Made by a program: the position numbers and the translations under genes. A stretch of 64,000 bases of DNA. Origin: Chaunax sp. Z400 (Eukaryota; Chordata; Actinopteri; Lophiiformes; Chaunacidae). Under the pieces are notes generated by a model that was not told the DNA's origin, made no database searches, and saw only the letters and a program-made list of their open reading frames with translations. The stretch spans positions 25,149,310-25,213,309 of the forward strand of contig CM075187.1 of NCBI GenBank assembly GCA_037577475.1, read 5' to 3'. Positions 12,567 through 24,075 of this stretch are shown piece after piece (the stretch's first letter is position 1; each line of letters begins with the position of its first letter).

Positions 12567-14374
12567 ACAATAATGCATTTCTTTCCAGATTTGATGTGCA
12601 ATAAAATCTTTATTTTCAATAGTGTATTAATGATATTTATATTTTCTGTTAGGTGACAGGTACCACTACAGGTACAATTATTATGAAGTATTTGTACCTT
12701 GTACTTTTCAAGTAATCCTACCCTTAAATACCATGCGGCGATCAAAATATTGCTTTTTTCCCCTACAATAATGCAATTCTTTTCAAATTTGATGTATCAT
12801 AAAAACTGTATTTTCAATGGTGCATTCATGACACTTATATTTCCTGTTAGAGGACATAAACCACTACAGGTACAACATTTATGAAGTACTTGTACATTGT
12901 ACTTTTCGAGTAATCCTACCTTGAAATACCATGCAGTGATCAAAATATTGCTTTTTTCACCTACATAATGCAATTCTTTCCAAACTTGATGTGTAATGAA
13001 AACTTTATTTCAATAGTGTATTCATGCCACTCATATAATTTGTTAGAGGACATATAGCACTACATGTACAATCATTATGAAGTATCCTTACTTTGCACTT
13101 TTCGAATAATCCTACCTTGAATTTCAATGTATCGTCAAAATGGTGCTTTTTCCTACAATAATGCAATCCTTCTCAAACTTGATGTGCAATAAAATCTTTA
13201 TTTTCAAGAGTGTATTCATGGGACTCTTTGGTTTGTTAGAAGACATATAGCACTACAAGTACAATTATTATGAAGTATTTGTACCATGTACCTTTGGAGT
13301 AATCCTACCTTGAAATACTATGCAACCATCAAATATTGCTTTTTTCACCTATAATAATGCAAGTCCTTCCAAATTTGATGTGTAATTAAAACTTTATTTT
13401 AAATTGTGTATTCATGACACTCCCATCTTTTATTAGACAATAAATAGCACTATATATACAATCATTGTGAAGTATCCTTACCTTGTACCTTTCGAGTAAT
13501 CCTACCTTGAAATACCATGTATCGATCAAAATAATGCTTTTTTTCCTACAATAATGCATTTCTTTCCAGATTTGATGTGCAATAAAATCTTTATTTTCAA
13601 AAGTGTATTAATGACACTTATATTTTCTGTTAGGTGACAGGTACCACTACAGGTAAAATGATCATGAAGTACTTGTACCTTGTACTTTTTGAGTAATCCT
13701 ACCTTGAAATACCATGTAACGATCAAAGTAGTGCTTTTTTTCCCTTCAATAATGCATTCCTTTCTAAATTTGATGTGTCATAAAAACTTTATTTTCAATA
13801 GTGCATTAATGATACTTATATTTTCCATTTGAGGACATAGAAACCTACAATTACGTTTATTATGAAGTACCTTTCTCTGTACTTTTCGAGTAATCCTACC
13901 TTGACATACCATGTAACGGTCAAAATAATGCTTTTTTTCCTCCGATTATGCATATCTTTCCAACTTTGATGTGTAATAAAAACTTAAATTTCAATAGTGC
14001 CTTCATGGCACTAATATATGTGGTTCTAGTGTATATAGCACTACATGTATAATTATTATGCAGTACTTATACATTGTACTTTTTGGAGTAATCCTTCTTC
14101 AAAATACCATGTAACGATCAAATAATGCATTTTTTTCCAACGAAAATGCATTTCTTTGCACCTTTGATGTGTAATTAAAACTTTATTATCAATAGTGCCT
14201 TCATGGCACTTATATGTGTGGTTTGAGTGTATATAGCACTACATGTGCAATTATTATGAAGTACGTATACTTTGTACTTTTGGAGTAATGCTACTTCAAA
14301 ATACCAGGTAGCGATTAATTAATGCATTTTTTTCTCACAAAAATGCATTTCTTTCCAAATTTGATGTGTAATTA
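12567..14374. repeat. ~196-bp satellite array, first block
   Basis: About nine head-to-tail units of 195-198 bp. Each has recognisable landmarks: ATAATGCATTTCTTTCCA, GATGTGCAATAAAATCTTTA, a TAGCACTACAGGTACAAT-like segment, GAGTAATCCTACCTTGAAAT and a trailing GATCAAAAT. The array starts only about 20 bp after the kinase exon 3 donor. Units differ from each other far more than corresponding units do between the later blocks. Many units carry AATAAA on the + strand. Open frames across it are incidental. Confidence 0.9.
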
Positions 14375-14970
14375 GGGCCCGAGCTCTGAGGGTGTGAGGA
14401 CCCTATTGTTCTGCAAGGAATTACTATTAGGGCCTGAGTACAAAGTGTGAAAGGACCCTATTGTTCTGCAAGGATTTATTATTAGGGCCCGAGTACAAAG
14501 TGTGAAAGGACCCTATTGCACTGCAAGGAATTATTAGAGCCTGAGCACGAAGCGTGCGACCTAAAATTTGGTCAGTAAAGCCATAAGGCCTTGATGAGTC
14601 ATTATTGTGAATATTGTGAGTTTGGGTCTAATGGCGGCTTCGCGACGTTTGATGTTCGCTATCAAACAGGAACTCGGTGTTGAGAGGCCAGGGAAGCTCA
14701 GATGCTCACCAAAATTGACACACTCGTCAAAGGTCGTACTACTTACAATCTCATTTGGTTTACAGGGTCGGTTGTGCAAACTTGGCTCCACAGCGCCACC
14801 TGTAAAACTTAAAATAAGTATCCCAGAGTCTGTGTTTAACCTACATGTATGTAATTTAGTAGACATGTTTAAAGATCCACCCTGAAGACATCTACTCAAC
14901 AATATTGAGCAACAGTCAAAGCACCACCTGCGGGCAAATGCAAAAATGTCTTGTGACAATTTTTGTTTGA
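14375..14970 (+). repeat. GGGCCCGAG-type fish repeat, unit 1
   Basis: It begins with three tandem ~50-bp modules (GGGCCCGAG to GGACCCTATTG) that can fold as imperfect hairpins, since the two ends are near reverse complements. A degenerate body follows with TTTGATGTTCGCTATCAAAC, CTTGGCTCCACAGCGCCACC and CCTACATGTATGTAATTTAG. From memory this order matches a very high-copy teleost repeat whose body reads similarly. Later units have two modules instead of three. Its transposon class is not clear to me. Confidence 0.6.
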
Positions 14971-15531
14971 TTTTGATTACATTTTCATGCTGTGGCCTTC
15001 ACATGCAGCCTAACTAGCAACATACAGCATGCGGTGTTGTCCTACTCACGTATCTGACTGTTTACTTCTCACACACACCCACCGGAAGCCGCCCCATCCT
15101 GCTCTTCTTCTTCTTCTCCTCCGATCTCATCTCACTCCACTAACCTGCCTGCTATCGCCCCCTACAATCCACCGCTGTCTCTGACACCAGCGTATCTCCA
15201 CTTCCAAACTGTGGTGACATGCAGGAGGACTCGTCCACATTGTACAGCGAGGACTGTCAACAAAAATAATCTCCACTAACTAAACTGTACAACTGATCCC
15301 ACCACCAGCATAAATCCTACTAAATTTGCCTCGTTATGAGGAGGAATGGTAACAGCAAACACATGAGGAAATCAATATTTCAAAAACTGATCATATATTT
15401 TTCTTCAGATTTATTTACATTATATTTTCACAGTAACACAAACAAATCATTGAAATGACTGCCAAACAGCTTTCAAACAAAAACCACAACCATTTCTACA
15501 GTCTAATTAACAAAAAAAATTGAAAACTAAA
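14971..15531. other. 3' flank and 3' UTR of nested gene copy 1
   Basis: On the minus strand this follows the nested gene stop. An AATAAA polyadenylation signal (minus) lies at 15410-15415, about 117 nt past the stop, so the 3' UTR is probably about 130-150 nt. The rest (14971-15400) is unit-specific sequence with a pyrimidine run CTCTTCTTCTTCTTCTCC near 15100. Confidence 0.5.
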
Positions 15532-17678
15532 TTACTCCTCCACACTTGTAAACTGGATGCAGCTGAAAGTGGTCTTGATTCTCTTAAAAAAACGGCGAAT
15601 CCTTTTCAGAAACTTTTGCCGGTGACCAGGGGAGGTGGAGACATTATGGGCAACGTCTGATGGCTCGGCCACGTCAGAGGAGCTGGCAGTGACGTCTTCA
15701 GACAACCACTCATCTGGACATTTGTCCCCTGAGACGGGAGGCTGGTTAGCGTCTGATGGCTCGGCCACGTCAGAGGAGCTGGCAGCGACGTCTTCAGACG
15801 ACCCCACATCTGGACATTTGTCCCCTGAGACGGGAGGCTGGTTAGCGTCTGATGGCTCCACTATGTCAGAGGAGCTGGCAGCGACGTCCTCAGACGACCC
15901 CACATCTGGACATTTGTCCCCTGAGACGGGAGGCTGGTTAGCGTCTGATGGCTCGGCCACGTCAGAGGAGCTGGCAGCGACGTCTTCAGACGACCCCTCA
16001 TCTGGACATTTGTCCCCTGAGACGGGAGGCTGGTTAGCGTCTGATGGCTCCACTATGTCAGAGGAGCTGGCAGCGACGTCTTCAGACGACCCCTCATCTG
16101 GACATTTGTCCGATGAGACAGGAGGCTGGTTAGCGTCTGATGGCTCCACTATGTCAGAGGAGCTGGCAGCGACGTCTTCAGACGACCCCTCATCTGGACA
16201 TTTGTCCGATGAGACAGGAGGCTGGTTAGCGTCTGATGGCTCCACTATGTCAGAGGAGCTGGCAGCGACGTCTTCAAACGACCCCACCTCCACTTCAGTC
16301 TCAGTCTTCTTGTCCCCCTGTCCATCAAGCTGACACTCAGGAATGGATGGGAGCTTCTCACCGTGGTGCTTAGAGCTGCGTTCTGGGCACTAGATTAGTT
16401 GGAGAGACACAGGAATGGTTAAAGTCACAAAGGGCTTGAGCTATTAGACTCAATAATACAAATTAATCCATGTCAACCACTAACTTTTACTCTGTTATCA
16501 ATATGTATGATAATACACTCAATATAGTCTCTATTAAATCAGACCCATAGAGACACAAGAAACATGCAGGACATTAGAGCAAACTCGTGCAGATGATCTA
16601 AAATGTTTAGTGACTGGAATCTACATGTTTGTGATTTGACAAGAGTCAGTATTAAGTAACCAAAGTTAAAATCTGCAGAGTGGAAAGACTGCATCAACAT
16701 TTAAAATCTGAAACCAGTGCAAGTTGGGCTTTGTCCAAATCTTACAGCTTCATGCTAAAGATACTGATTTGAATCTGTGAGACAGTGCAGGTACCTGTGT
16801 TGGCTGTGAGGAGGAGCCGTACATTTCCTCATAGAGGCATTGTTGTTCCTCGTTCAAGTGGTACCTGTTGACCCATGTCTTCTGCTCGTTGCTGCAGGTG
16901 ACGCAAGTGCTGGTGTCCCTGTTCCTCTGTTGTTTCCTGCCGCGCTTTCGTTTTGGAGTCACCCAAATGTCGGGTTGATCGTCTGCAGAGGCCTGGATCT
17001 CCTCGAACTTTGGGCTTCCCATTTCCAATAATGTACCTACAGGGAAGCACAAGAAACATGCAGGACATTAGAGCAAACTCATGCAGGTGAACAAAAATGT
17101 TTAGTGAATCTGCATGTTTGTGATTTGCAGAGGGTCGGTATGAAGTAACCAAAGTTGAAAGACCACTGAGCTAATCTCACATGGTATAAACTCAGGATTA
17201 CAAGTAAGGGAGAGCAAGGCAGGACAAAAGAGAGGTTTGAACAGGACCCAGGAAGTCAGGGAAATAGGACAGAAACAATCTGTATCACTGCCTAGAATAA
17301 TTCTGCTTCAAATTCCCTGATATGTGGTCCGTATACATATTGTTAGATGTATTAGTTTTAAAAACGGTTTATTTTCTGTATTCATTTATCTGTACTCCCC
17401 ACAAACACTCCACTGTAACACAAAAAGAAACCTCAAATTAAGTCAAATCAGCAAAAACGGTTCATGCAAACAACAGCTAGTTAGAAAAATTTAAAACAGA
17501 CCCCAAGGAATAAAGAATCGATGAAGAAAACATTAAAATGCTGCTTAAATGCATCAAATTAATCATCTAGAATAATAGTCTACAACTCGTAGCATTCCAC
17601 CAGTTTGTATTTAGCTGGTTAGCTTTAGCTACAAAGCTATCAGTTTATCTACTTACTGTTTGGGTCGTGTTGATTCAT
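15532..17678 (-). CDS. Unrecognised repeat-rich protein, nested gene copy 1
   Basis: Three coding exons on the minus strand: 17657-17678, 16795-17036 and 15532-16389. Introns have GT/AG borders: GTAAGT to CCCTGTAG, then GTACCT to AATCTAG. Lengths 22+242+858 give a 373-residue protein with phases in register. Residues 1-88 hold a basic NLS-like run (KRKRGRKQQRNR, 36-47), a CVTC pair (52-55) and an acidic YEEMY (76-80). Residues 89-124 are a hydrophilic linker. Residues 125-316 are six 32-residue repeats of the pattern SSEDVAASSSD-EPSDANQPPVS-DKCPDEG, and a partial seventh follows. The C-terminus (345-373) has KFLKRIRRFFKRIK, a cationic amphipathic helix by pattern, then TTFSCIQF. No signal peptide or membrane span. 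The start ATG has G at -3; a TATAAG-like box and X-box-like motifs lie upstream, and AATAAA lies 3'. Function unknown; nuclear location is inferred only from the basic run. Confidence 0.6.
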
Positions 17679-17763
17679 GTCGATCTCTTTGTGTTGTTTG
17701 AACCGTTGTTTTCTCTCTGTCTATTCAAAAGCTAAAGTGTGCAGGTGGAATGAACCAACGTTT

Positions 17764-17915
17764 CTTATAATGATACACTTGCCTTATGACAAGGGTTTCT
17801 ATGGTAACCAAACGTCCCTTATGACTTTATGAGGTAATATCATTATTTTTCGTTTCCATTGTAACCAAACGACCTTCTTGAGGTAATATCGTTATTTTTT
17901 CATTTCCATGGTAAC
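17764..17915 (-). promoter_or_regulatory. Putative promoter of nested gene copy 1, three X-box-like motifs
   Basis: Upstream of the minus-strand ATG (17678), a TATAAG-like box sits at about 17764-17771. Beyond it are three copies of an RFX/X-box-like palindromic motif: GTTTCTATGGTAAC (17795-17808), GTTTCCATTGTAAC (17852-17865) and ATTTCCATGGTAAC (17902-17915). Motifs 2 and 3 lie in ~50-bp repeats that share GAGGTAATATC. Each keeps a good GGTAAC or GTAAC half and departs from the RFX consensus in the other half. The X-box identity is by consensus; function is inferred. Confidence 0.4.
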
Positions 17916-18230
17916 GTGTTGAATTGCTGCGCAGTCTGTGTGTGGGATTTGGCTCACATGAGGGTTTCCGGGGCATAACTCAAAAAATTCCTGAAAGTTT
18001 TCACGAAACTTTATGTACACTTCTCCCATGTACTGGAGAGGTGCTTTTAGGTATTTGGGAAATTGTAAGCATTTTATTTATTTATTTATTTATTCATTTT
18101 GTCTCCCATTAACAAAAACTGTAATTTACAGAGACAACTTGCATAACTTCTGTCTTTCCTTAATGAAATGCACCCCCGCCAGTTCTCCGATAGTTTGCAC
18201 CAAACACCTCCTCGTCCGCTTTTCTCCCCC

Positions 18231-18630
18231 TGAACTCTGATTATTGGTGACTCTATCACAAGGACTGTGCGCTTCTTTAACGCTGTTACATACCGTTTCC
18301 CACGATGTCTTGAAGAAGCTCCAGGACATGTTACCATCACTTTCCGCCTCCATCACCAGAATAATAGTCCATGTGGGTTCAAATGACACGGCTCTTCTAC
18401 AATCAGAGATAACCAAATCAGACTTCGGCCGTCTTTTCGATCTTCTCAAACATAGTGGCAAATCAGTCTTCATCTCAGGTCCTATTCCCACCGTCGGCCG
18501 CGGTGTGGGTCGTTACAGTAGACTCCTTACATCTTCACACCTGGCTGCAGTCCACCTGTAGAGCTCACAATGTGGGCTTTGTTGATAATTTCAACTTGTT
18601 TTGGAATCAGAGTTCCTTCTTCAAACGGGA
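18231..18630 (+). mobile_element. LINE ORF1 SGNH/GDSL esterase fragment, unit 1
   Basis: Reads IIGDSITR (block I GDS), then ITRIIVHVGSNDTALLQSE (the GxND block), SGKSVFISGPIPT, and in another frame HTWLQSTCRAHNVGFVDNFN. This is the SGNH-hydrolase domain carried by ORF1-type proteins of several fish LINE lineages. At least two frameshifts split it, and it ends abruptly at the satellite border before the catalytic DxxH block. It is a decayed fragment co-amplified with the unit, not a host esterase. Confidence 0.65.
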
Positions 18631-19876
18631 CGATCAAAATATTGTTTTTTTTTCCCCTACAATAATGCAATTCTTTTCAAATTTGATGTATCATAAAAAC
18701 TTTATTTTCAATAGTGTATTCATGACACTTATATTTACTGTTAGAGGACATAAACCACTATATGTACAACTATTAGGAAGTACTTGTACATTGTACTTTT
18801 CGAGTAATCCTACCTTGAAATACCATGCAGCGATCAAAATAGTGCTTTTTTCCTACAGTAATGCAATCCTTCTCAAATTTGATGTGCAATAAAATCTTAA
18901 TTTCAAGAGTGTATTCATGGGACTCATTTGATTTGTTAGAAGACATATAGCACTACAAGTACAATTATTATGAAGTATTTGTACCTTGTACCTTTGGAGT
19001 AATCCTACCTTGAAATACTATGCAACCATCAAAATATTGCTTTGTCACCTACAATAATGCAATCCTTTCCAAATTTGATGTGTAATTAAAACTTTATTTT
19101 AAATTGTGTATTCATGACACTCCCATCTTTTATTAGACGATAAATAGCACTATATATACAATCATTATGAAGTATCCTTACCTTGTACCTTTCGAGTAAT
19201 CCTACTTTGAAATACCATGTATCAATCAAAATAATGCTTTTTTTCCTACAATAATGCATTTCTTTCCAGATTTGATGTGCAATAAAATCTTTATTTTCAA
19301 TAGTGTATTAATGACACTTATATTATCTGTTAGGTGACAGGTACCACTACAGGTACTATTATTATGAAGTATTTGTACCTTGTACTTCTCGAGTAATCCT
19401 ACCTTGAAATACCATGCAGTGATCAAAATATTGCTTTTTTCACCTACATAATGCAATTCTTTCCAAATTTGATGTGTAATAAAAACTTTATTTTCAATAG
19501 TGTATTCATGCCACTCATATCATTTGTTAGAAGACATATAGCACTACATGTACAATCATTATGAAGTATCCGTACTTTGTACTTTTTGAGTAATCCTACC
19601 TTGAAATACCATGCAACGATCAAAATATAGATTTATTCACCTACAGTAATGCAATTCTTTCCAACTTTGATGTGCAATAAAATCTTTATTTTCAATAGTG
19701 TATTAATGACACATAGTTTCAGGTAGAGGAAATATAGCACTACAGGTACAATTATCATGAAGTACTTGTACCTTGTACTTTTTGAGTAATCCTACCTTGA
19801 AATACCATGTAACGATCAAAGTAGGGCTTTTTTTTCCAACAAAAATGCATTTCTTTCCAAATTTGATGTGTAATTA
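18631..19876. repeat. ~196-bp satellite array, second block
   Basis: About 6.3 units of the satellite described at 12567-14374, starting at CGATCAAAAT directly after the LINE fragment. Nearly identical to the third and fourth blocks unit for unit, showing it was copied as part of the larger 5.4-kb repeat. Confidence 0.9.
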
Positions 19877-20420
19877 GGGCCCGAGCACTGAGGGTGTGAG
19901 GACCCTATTGTTCTGCAAGGAATTATTATTAGGGCCCGAGTACAAAGTGTGAAAGGACCCTATTGCACTGCAAGGAATTATTAGAGCCTGAGCACGAAGC
20001 GTGCGACCTACAATTTGGTCAGTAAAGCCATAAGGCCTTGATAAGTCATTATTGTGAATATTGTGAGTTTGGGTCTAATGGCGGCTTCGCGACGTTTGAT
20101 GTTCGCTATCAAACAGGAACTCGGTGTTTAGAGGCCAGGGAAGCTCAGATGCTCACCAAAATTGACACACTCGTCAAAGGTCGTACTACTTACAATCTCA
20201 TTTGGTTTACAGGGTCGGTTGTGCAAACTTGGCTCCACAGCACCCCCTGTAAAACTTAAAATAAGTATCCCAGAGTCTGTGTTTAACCTACATGTATGTA
20301 ATTTAGTAGACATGTTTAAAGATCCACCCTGAAGACATCTACTCAACAATATTGAGCAACAGTCAAAGCACCACCTGCGGGCAAATGCAAAAATGTCTTG
20401 TGACAATTTTTGTTTGATTT
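19877..20420 (+). repeat. GGGCCCGAG-type fish repeat, unit 2
   Basis: As unit 1 but with two instead of three GGGCCC hairpin modules. Its body is nearly identical to 14560-14970 and to 25456-25865. Confidence 0.6.
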
Positions 20421-20978
20421 TGATTACATTTTCATGCTGTGGCCTTCACATGCAGCCTAACTAGCAACATACAGCATGCGGTGTTGTCCTACTCACGTAT
20501 CTGACTGTTTACTTCTCACACACACCCACCGGAAGCCGCCCCATCCTGCTCTTCTTCTTCTTCTCCTCCGATCTCATCTCACTCCACTAACCTGCCTGCT
20601 ATCGCCCCCTACAATCCACCGCTGTCTCTGACACCAGCGTATCTCCACTTCCAAACTGTGGTGAAATGCAGGAGGACTCGTCCACATTGTACAGCGAGGA
20701 CTGTCAACAAAAATAATCTCCACTAACTAAACTGTACAACTGATCCCACCACCAGCATAAATCCTACTAAATTTGCGTCGTTATGAGGAGGAATGGTAAC
20801 AGCAAACACATGAGGAAATCAATATTTCAAAAACTGATCATATATTTTTCTTCAGATTTATTTACATTATATTTTCACAGTAACACAAACAAATCATTGA
20901 AATGACTGCCAAACAGCTTTCAAACAAAAACCACAACCATTTCTACAGTCTAATTAACAAAAAAAATTGAAAACTAAA

Positions 20979-23125
20979 TTACTCCTCCACACTTGTAAAC
21001 TGGATGCAGCTGAAAGTGGTCTTGATTCGCTTAAAAAAACGGCGAATCCTTTTCAGAAACTTTTGCCGGCGACCAGGGGAGGTGGAGACATTATGGGCAA
21101 CGTCTGATGGCTCGGCCACGTCAGAGGAGCTGGCAGTGACGTCTTCAGACAACCCCTCATCTGGACATTTGTCCTCTGAGACGGGAGGCTGGTTAGCGTC
21201 TGATGGCTCGGCCACGTCAGAGGAGCTGGCAGCGACGTCTTCAGACGACCCCACATCTGGACATTTGTCCCCTGAGACGGGAGGCTGGTTAGCGTCTGAT
21301 GGCTCCACTATGTCAGAGGAGCTGGCAGCGACGTCTTCAGACGACCCCACATCTGGACATTTGTCCCCTGAGACGGGAGGCTGGTTAGCGTCTGATGGCT
21401 CGGCCACGTCAGAGGAGCTGGCAGCGACGTCTTCAGACGACCCCTCATCTGGACATTTGTCCGATGAGACAGGAGGCTGGTTAGCGTCTGATGGCTCCAC
21501 TATGTCAGAGGAGCTGGCAGCGACGTCTTCAGACGACCCCACATCTGGACATTTGTCCCCTGAGACGGGAGGCTGGTTAGCGTCTGATGGCTCCACTATG
21601 TCAGAGGAGCTGGCAGCGACGTCTTCAGACGACCCCTCATCTGGACATTTGTCCCCTGAGACGGGAGGCTGGTTAGCGTCTGATGGCTCCACTATGTCAG
21701 AGGAGCTGGCAGCGACGTCTTCAAACGACCCCACCTCCACTTCAGTCTCAGTCTTCTTGTCCCCCTGTCCATCAAGCTGACACTCAGGAATGGATGGGAG
21801 CTTCTCACCGTGGTGCTTAGAGCTGCGTTCTGGGCACTAGATTAGTTGGAGAGACACAGGAATGGTTACAGTCACAAAGGGCTTGAGCTATTAGACTCAA
21901 TAATACAAATTAATCCATGTCAACCACTAACTTTTACTCTGTTATCAATATGTATGATCATACACTCAATATAGTCTCTATTAAATCAGACCCATAGAGA
22001 CACAAGAAACATGCAGGACATTAGAGCAAACTCGTGCAGATGATCTAAAATGTTTAGTGACTGGAATCTACATGTTTGTGATTTGACAAGAGTCAGTATT
22101 AAGTAACCAAAGTTAAAATCTGCAGAGTGGAAAGACTGCATCAACATTTAAAATCTGAAACCAGTGCAAGTTGGGCTTTGTCCAAATCTTACAGCTTCAT
22201 GCTAAAGATACTGATTTGAATCTGTGAGACAGTGCAGGTACCTGTGTTGGCTGTGAGGAGGAGCCGTACATTTCCTCATAGAGGCATTGTTGTTCCTCGT
22301 TCAAGTGGTACCTGTTGACCCATGTCTTCTGCTCGTTGCTGCAGGTGACGCAAGTGCTGGTGTCCCTGTTCCTCTGTTGTTTCCTGCCGCGCTTTCGTTT
22401 TGGAGTCACCCAAACGTCGGGTTGATCGTCTGCAGAGGCCTGGATCTCCTCGAACTTTGGGCTTCCCATTTCCAATAATGTAACTACAGGGAAGCACAAG
22501 AAACATGCAGGACATTAGAGCAAACTCATGCAGGTGAACAAAAATGTTTAGTGAATCTACATGTTTGTGATTTGCAGAGGGTCGGTATGAAGTAACCAAA
22601 GTTGAAAGACCACTGAGCTAATCTCACATGGTATAAACTCAGGATTACAAGTAAGGGAGAGCAAGGCAGGACAAAAGAGAGGTTTGAACAGGACCCAGGA
22701 AGTCAGGGAAATAGGACAGAAACAATCTGTATCACTGCCTAGAATAATTCTGCTTCAAATTCCCTGATATGTGGTCCGTATACATATTGTTAGATGTATT
22801 AGTTTTAAAAACGGTTTATTTTCTGTATTCATTTATCTGTACTCCCCACAAACACTCCACCGTAACACAAAAAGAAACCTCAAATTAAGTCAAATCAGCA
22901 AAAACGGTTCATGCAAACAACAGCTAGTTAGAAAATTTTAAAACAGACCCCAAGGAATAAAGAATCGATGAAGAAAACATTAAAATGCTGCTTAAATGCA
23001 TCAAATTAATCATCTAGAATAATAGTCTACAACTCGTAGCATTCCACCAGTTTGTATTTAGCTGGTTAGCTTTAGCTACAAAGCTATCAGTTTATCTACT
23101 TACTGTTTGGGTCGTGTTGATTCAT
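20979..23125 (-). CDS. Unrecognised repeat-rich protein, nested gene copy 2
   Basis: Same three-exon layout as copy 1, shifted by 5447 bp: exons 23104-23125, 22242-22483 and 20979-21836, 373 residues. All splice sites and the stop are kept, and AATAAA (minus) lies at 20857-20862. Coding differences from copy 1 include Ser-to-Ile at the exon 1/2 junction, Ile-to-Val in DQPDIWV, Trp-to-Gly in the sixth repeat and His-to-Arg before the C-terminal helix. Gly/Ser and Glu/Val swaps also occur inside repeats. All repeat units keep the 96-bp length. Absence of frameshifts despite these changes favours a functional frame, though all copies may simply be young. Confidence 0.6.
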
Positions 23126-23210
23126 GTCGATCTCTTTGTGTTGTTTGAACCGTTGTTTTCTCTCTGTCTATTCAAAAGCTAAAGTGTGCAGGTGGAATGA
23201 ACCAACGTTT

Positions 23211-23362
23211 CTTATAATGATACACTTGCCTTATGACAAGGGTTTCTATGGTAACCAAACGTCCCTTATGACTTTATGAGGTAATATCATTATTTTTCGT
23301 TTCCATTGTAACCAAACGATCTTCTTGAGGTAATATCGTTATTTTTTCATTTCCATGGTAAC
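23211..23362 (-). promoter_or_regulatory. Putative promoter of nested gene copy 2
   Basis: The same three X-box-like motifs as copy 1, at 23242-23255, 23299-23312 and 23349-23362, and the same TATAAG-like box near 23211-23218. A 2-bp TG loss lies just beyond the third motif relative to copy 1. Confidence 0.4.
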
Positions 23363-23675
23363 GTGTTGAATTGCTGCGCAGTCTGTGTGGGATTTGGCTC
23401 ACATGAGGGTTTCCGGGGCATAACTCAAAAAATTCCTGAAAGTTTTCACGAAACTTTATGTACACTTCTCCCATGTACTGGAGAGGTGCTTTTAGGTATT
23501 TGGGAAATTGTAAGCATTTTATTTATTTATTTATTTATTCATTTTGTCTCCCATTAACAAAAACTGTAATTTACAGAGACAACTTGCATAACTTCTGTCT
23601 TTCCTTAATGAAATGCACCCCCGCCAGTTCTCCGATAGTTTGCACCAAACACCTCCTCGTCCGCTTTTCTCCCCC

Positions 23676-24075
23676 TGAACTCTGATTATTGGTGACTCTA
23701 TCACAAGGACTGTGCGCTTCTTTAACGCTGTTACATACCGTTTCCCACGATGTCTTGAAGAAGCTCCAGGACATGTTACCATCACTTTCCGCCTCCATCA
23801 CCAGAATAATAGTCCATGTGGGTTCAAATGACACGGCTCTTCTACAATCAGAGATAACCAAATCAGACTTCGGCCGTCTTTTCGATCTTCTCAAACATAG
23901 TGGCAAATCAGTCTTCATCTCAGGTCCTATTCCCACCGTCGGCCGCGGTGTGGGTCGTTACAGTAGACTCCTTACATCTTCACACCTGGCTGCAGTCCAC
24001 CTGTAGAGCTCACAATGTGGGCTTTGTTGATAATTTCAACTTGTTTTGGAATCAGAGTTCCTTCTTCAAACGGGA
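23676..24075 (+). mobile_element. LINE ORF1 SGNH/GDSL esterase fragment, unit 2
   Basis: Copy of the fragment at 18231-18630 with the same frameshifts and the same truncation point, so the damage predates the tandem duplication. Confidence 0.65.

Noticed and set aside
12323..12745. 140-codon minus-strand frame spanning kinase exon 3 and satellite
   Set aside because: It crosses a clear + strand exon and satellite units; similar frames recur in each satellite block by repetition.
12567..14374. CRISPR-like array
   Set aside because: The repeats are ~196-bp satellite units without spacers, in a vertebrate intron.
14607..14885. 92-codon frame and its antisense 132-codon frame
   Set aside because: Both lie in the GGGCCCGAG-type dispersed repeat and recur with it at 25499 and 20128; no domain or splice support.
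15635..16333. 232-codon + strand frame over the nested gene exon 3
   Set aside because: Antisense shadow of the 96-bp repeat. It lacks exon, promoter or polyadenylation support; the minus-strand model explains the tract.
18231..18630. Host GDSL esterase gene
   Set aside because: Frameshifted, lacks the last catalytic block, and matches LINE ORF1-type esterases; it is a transposon fragment.
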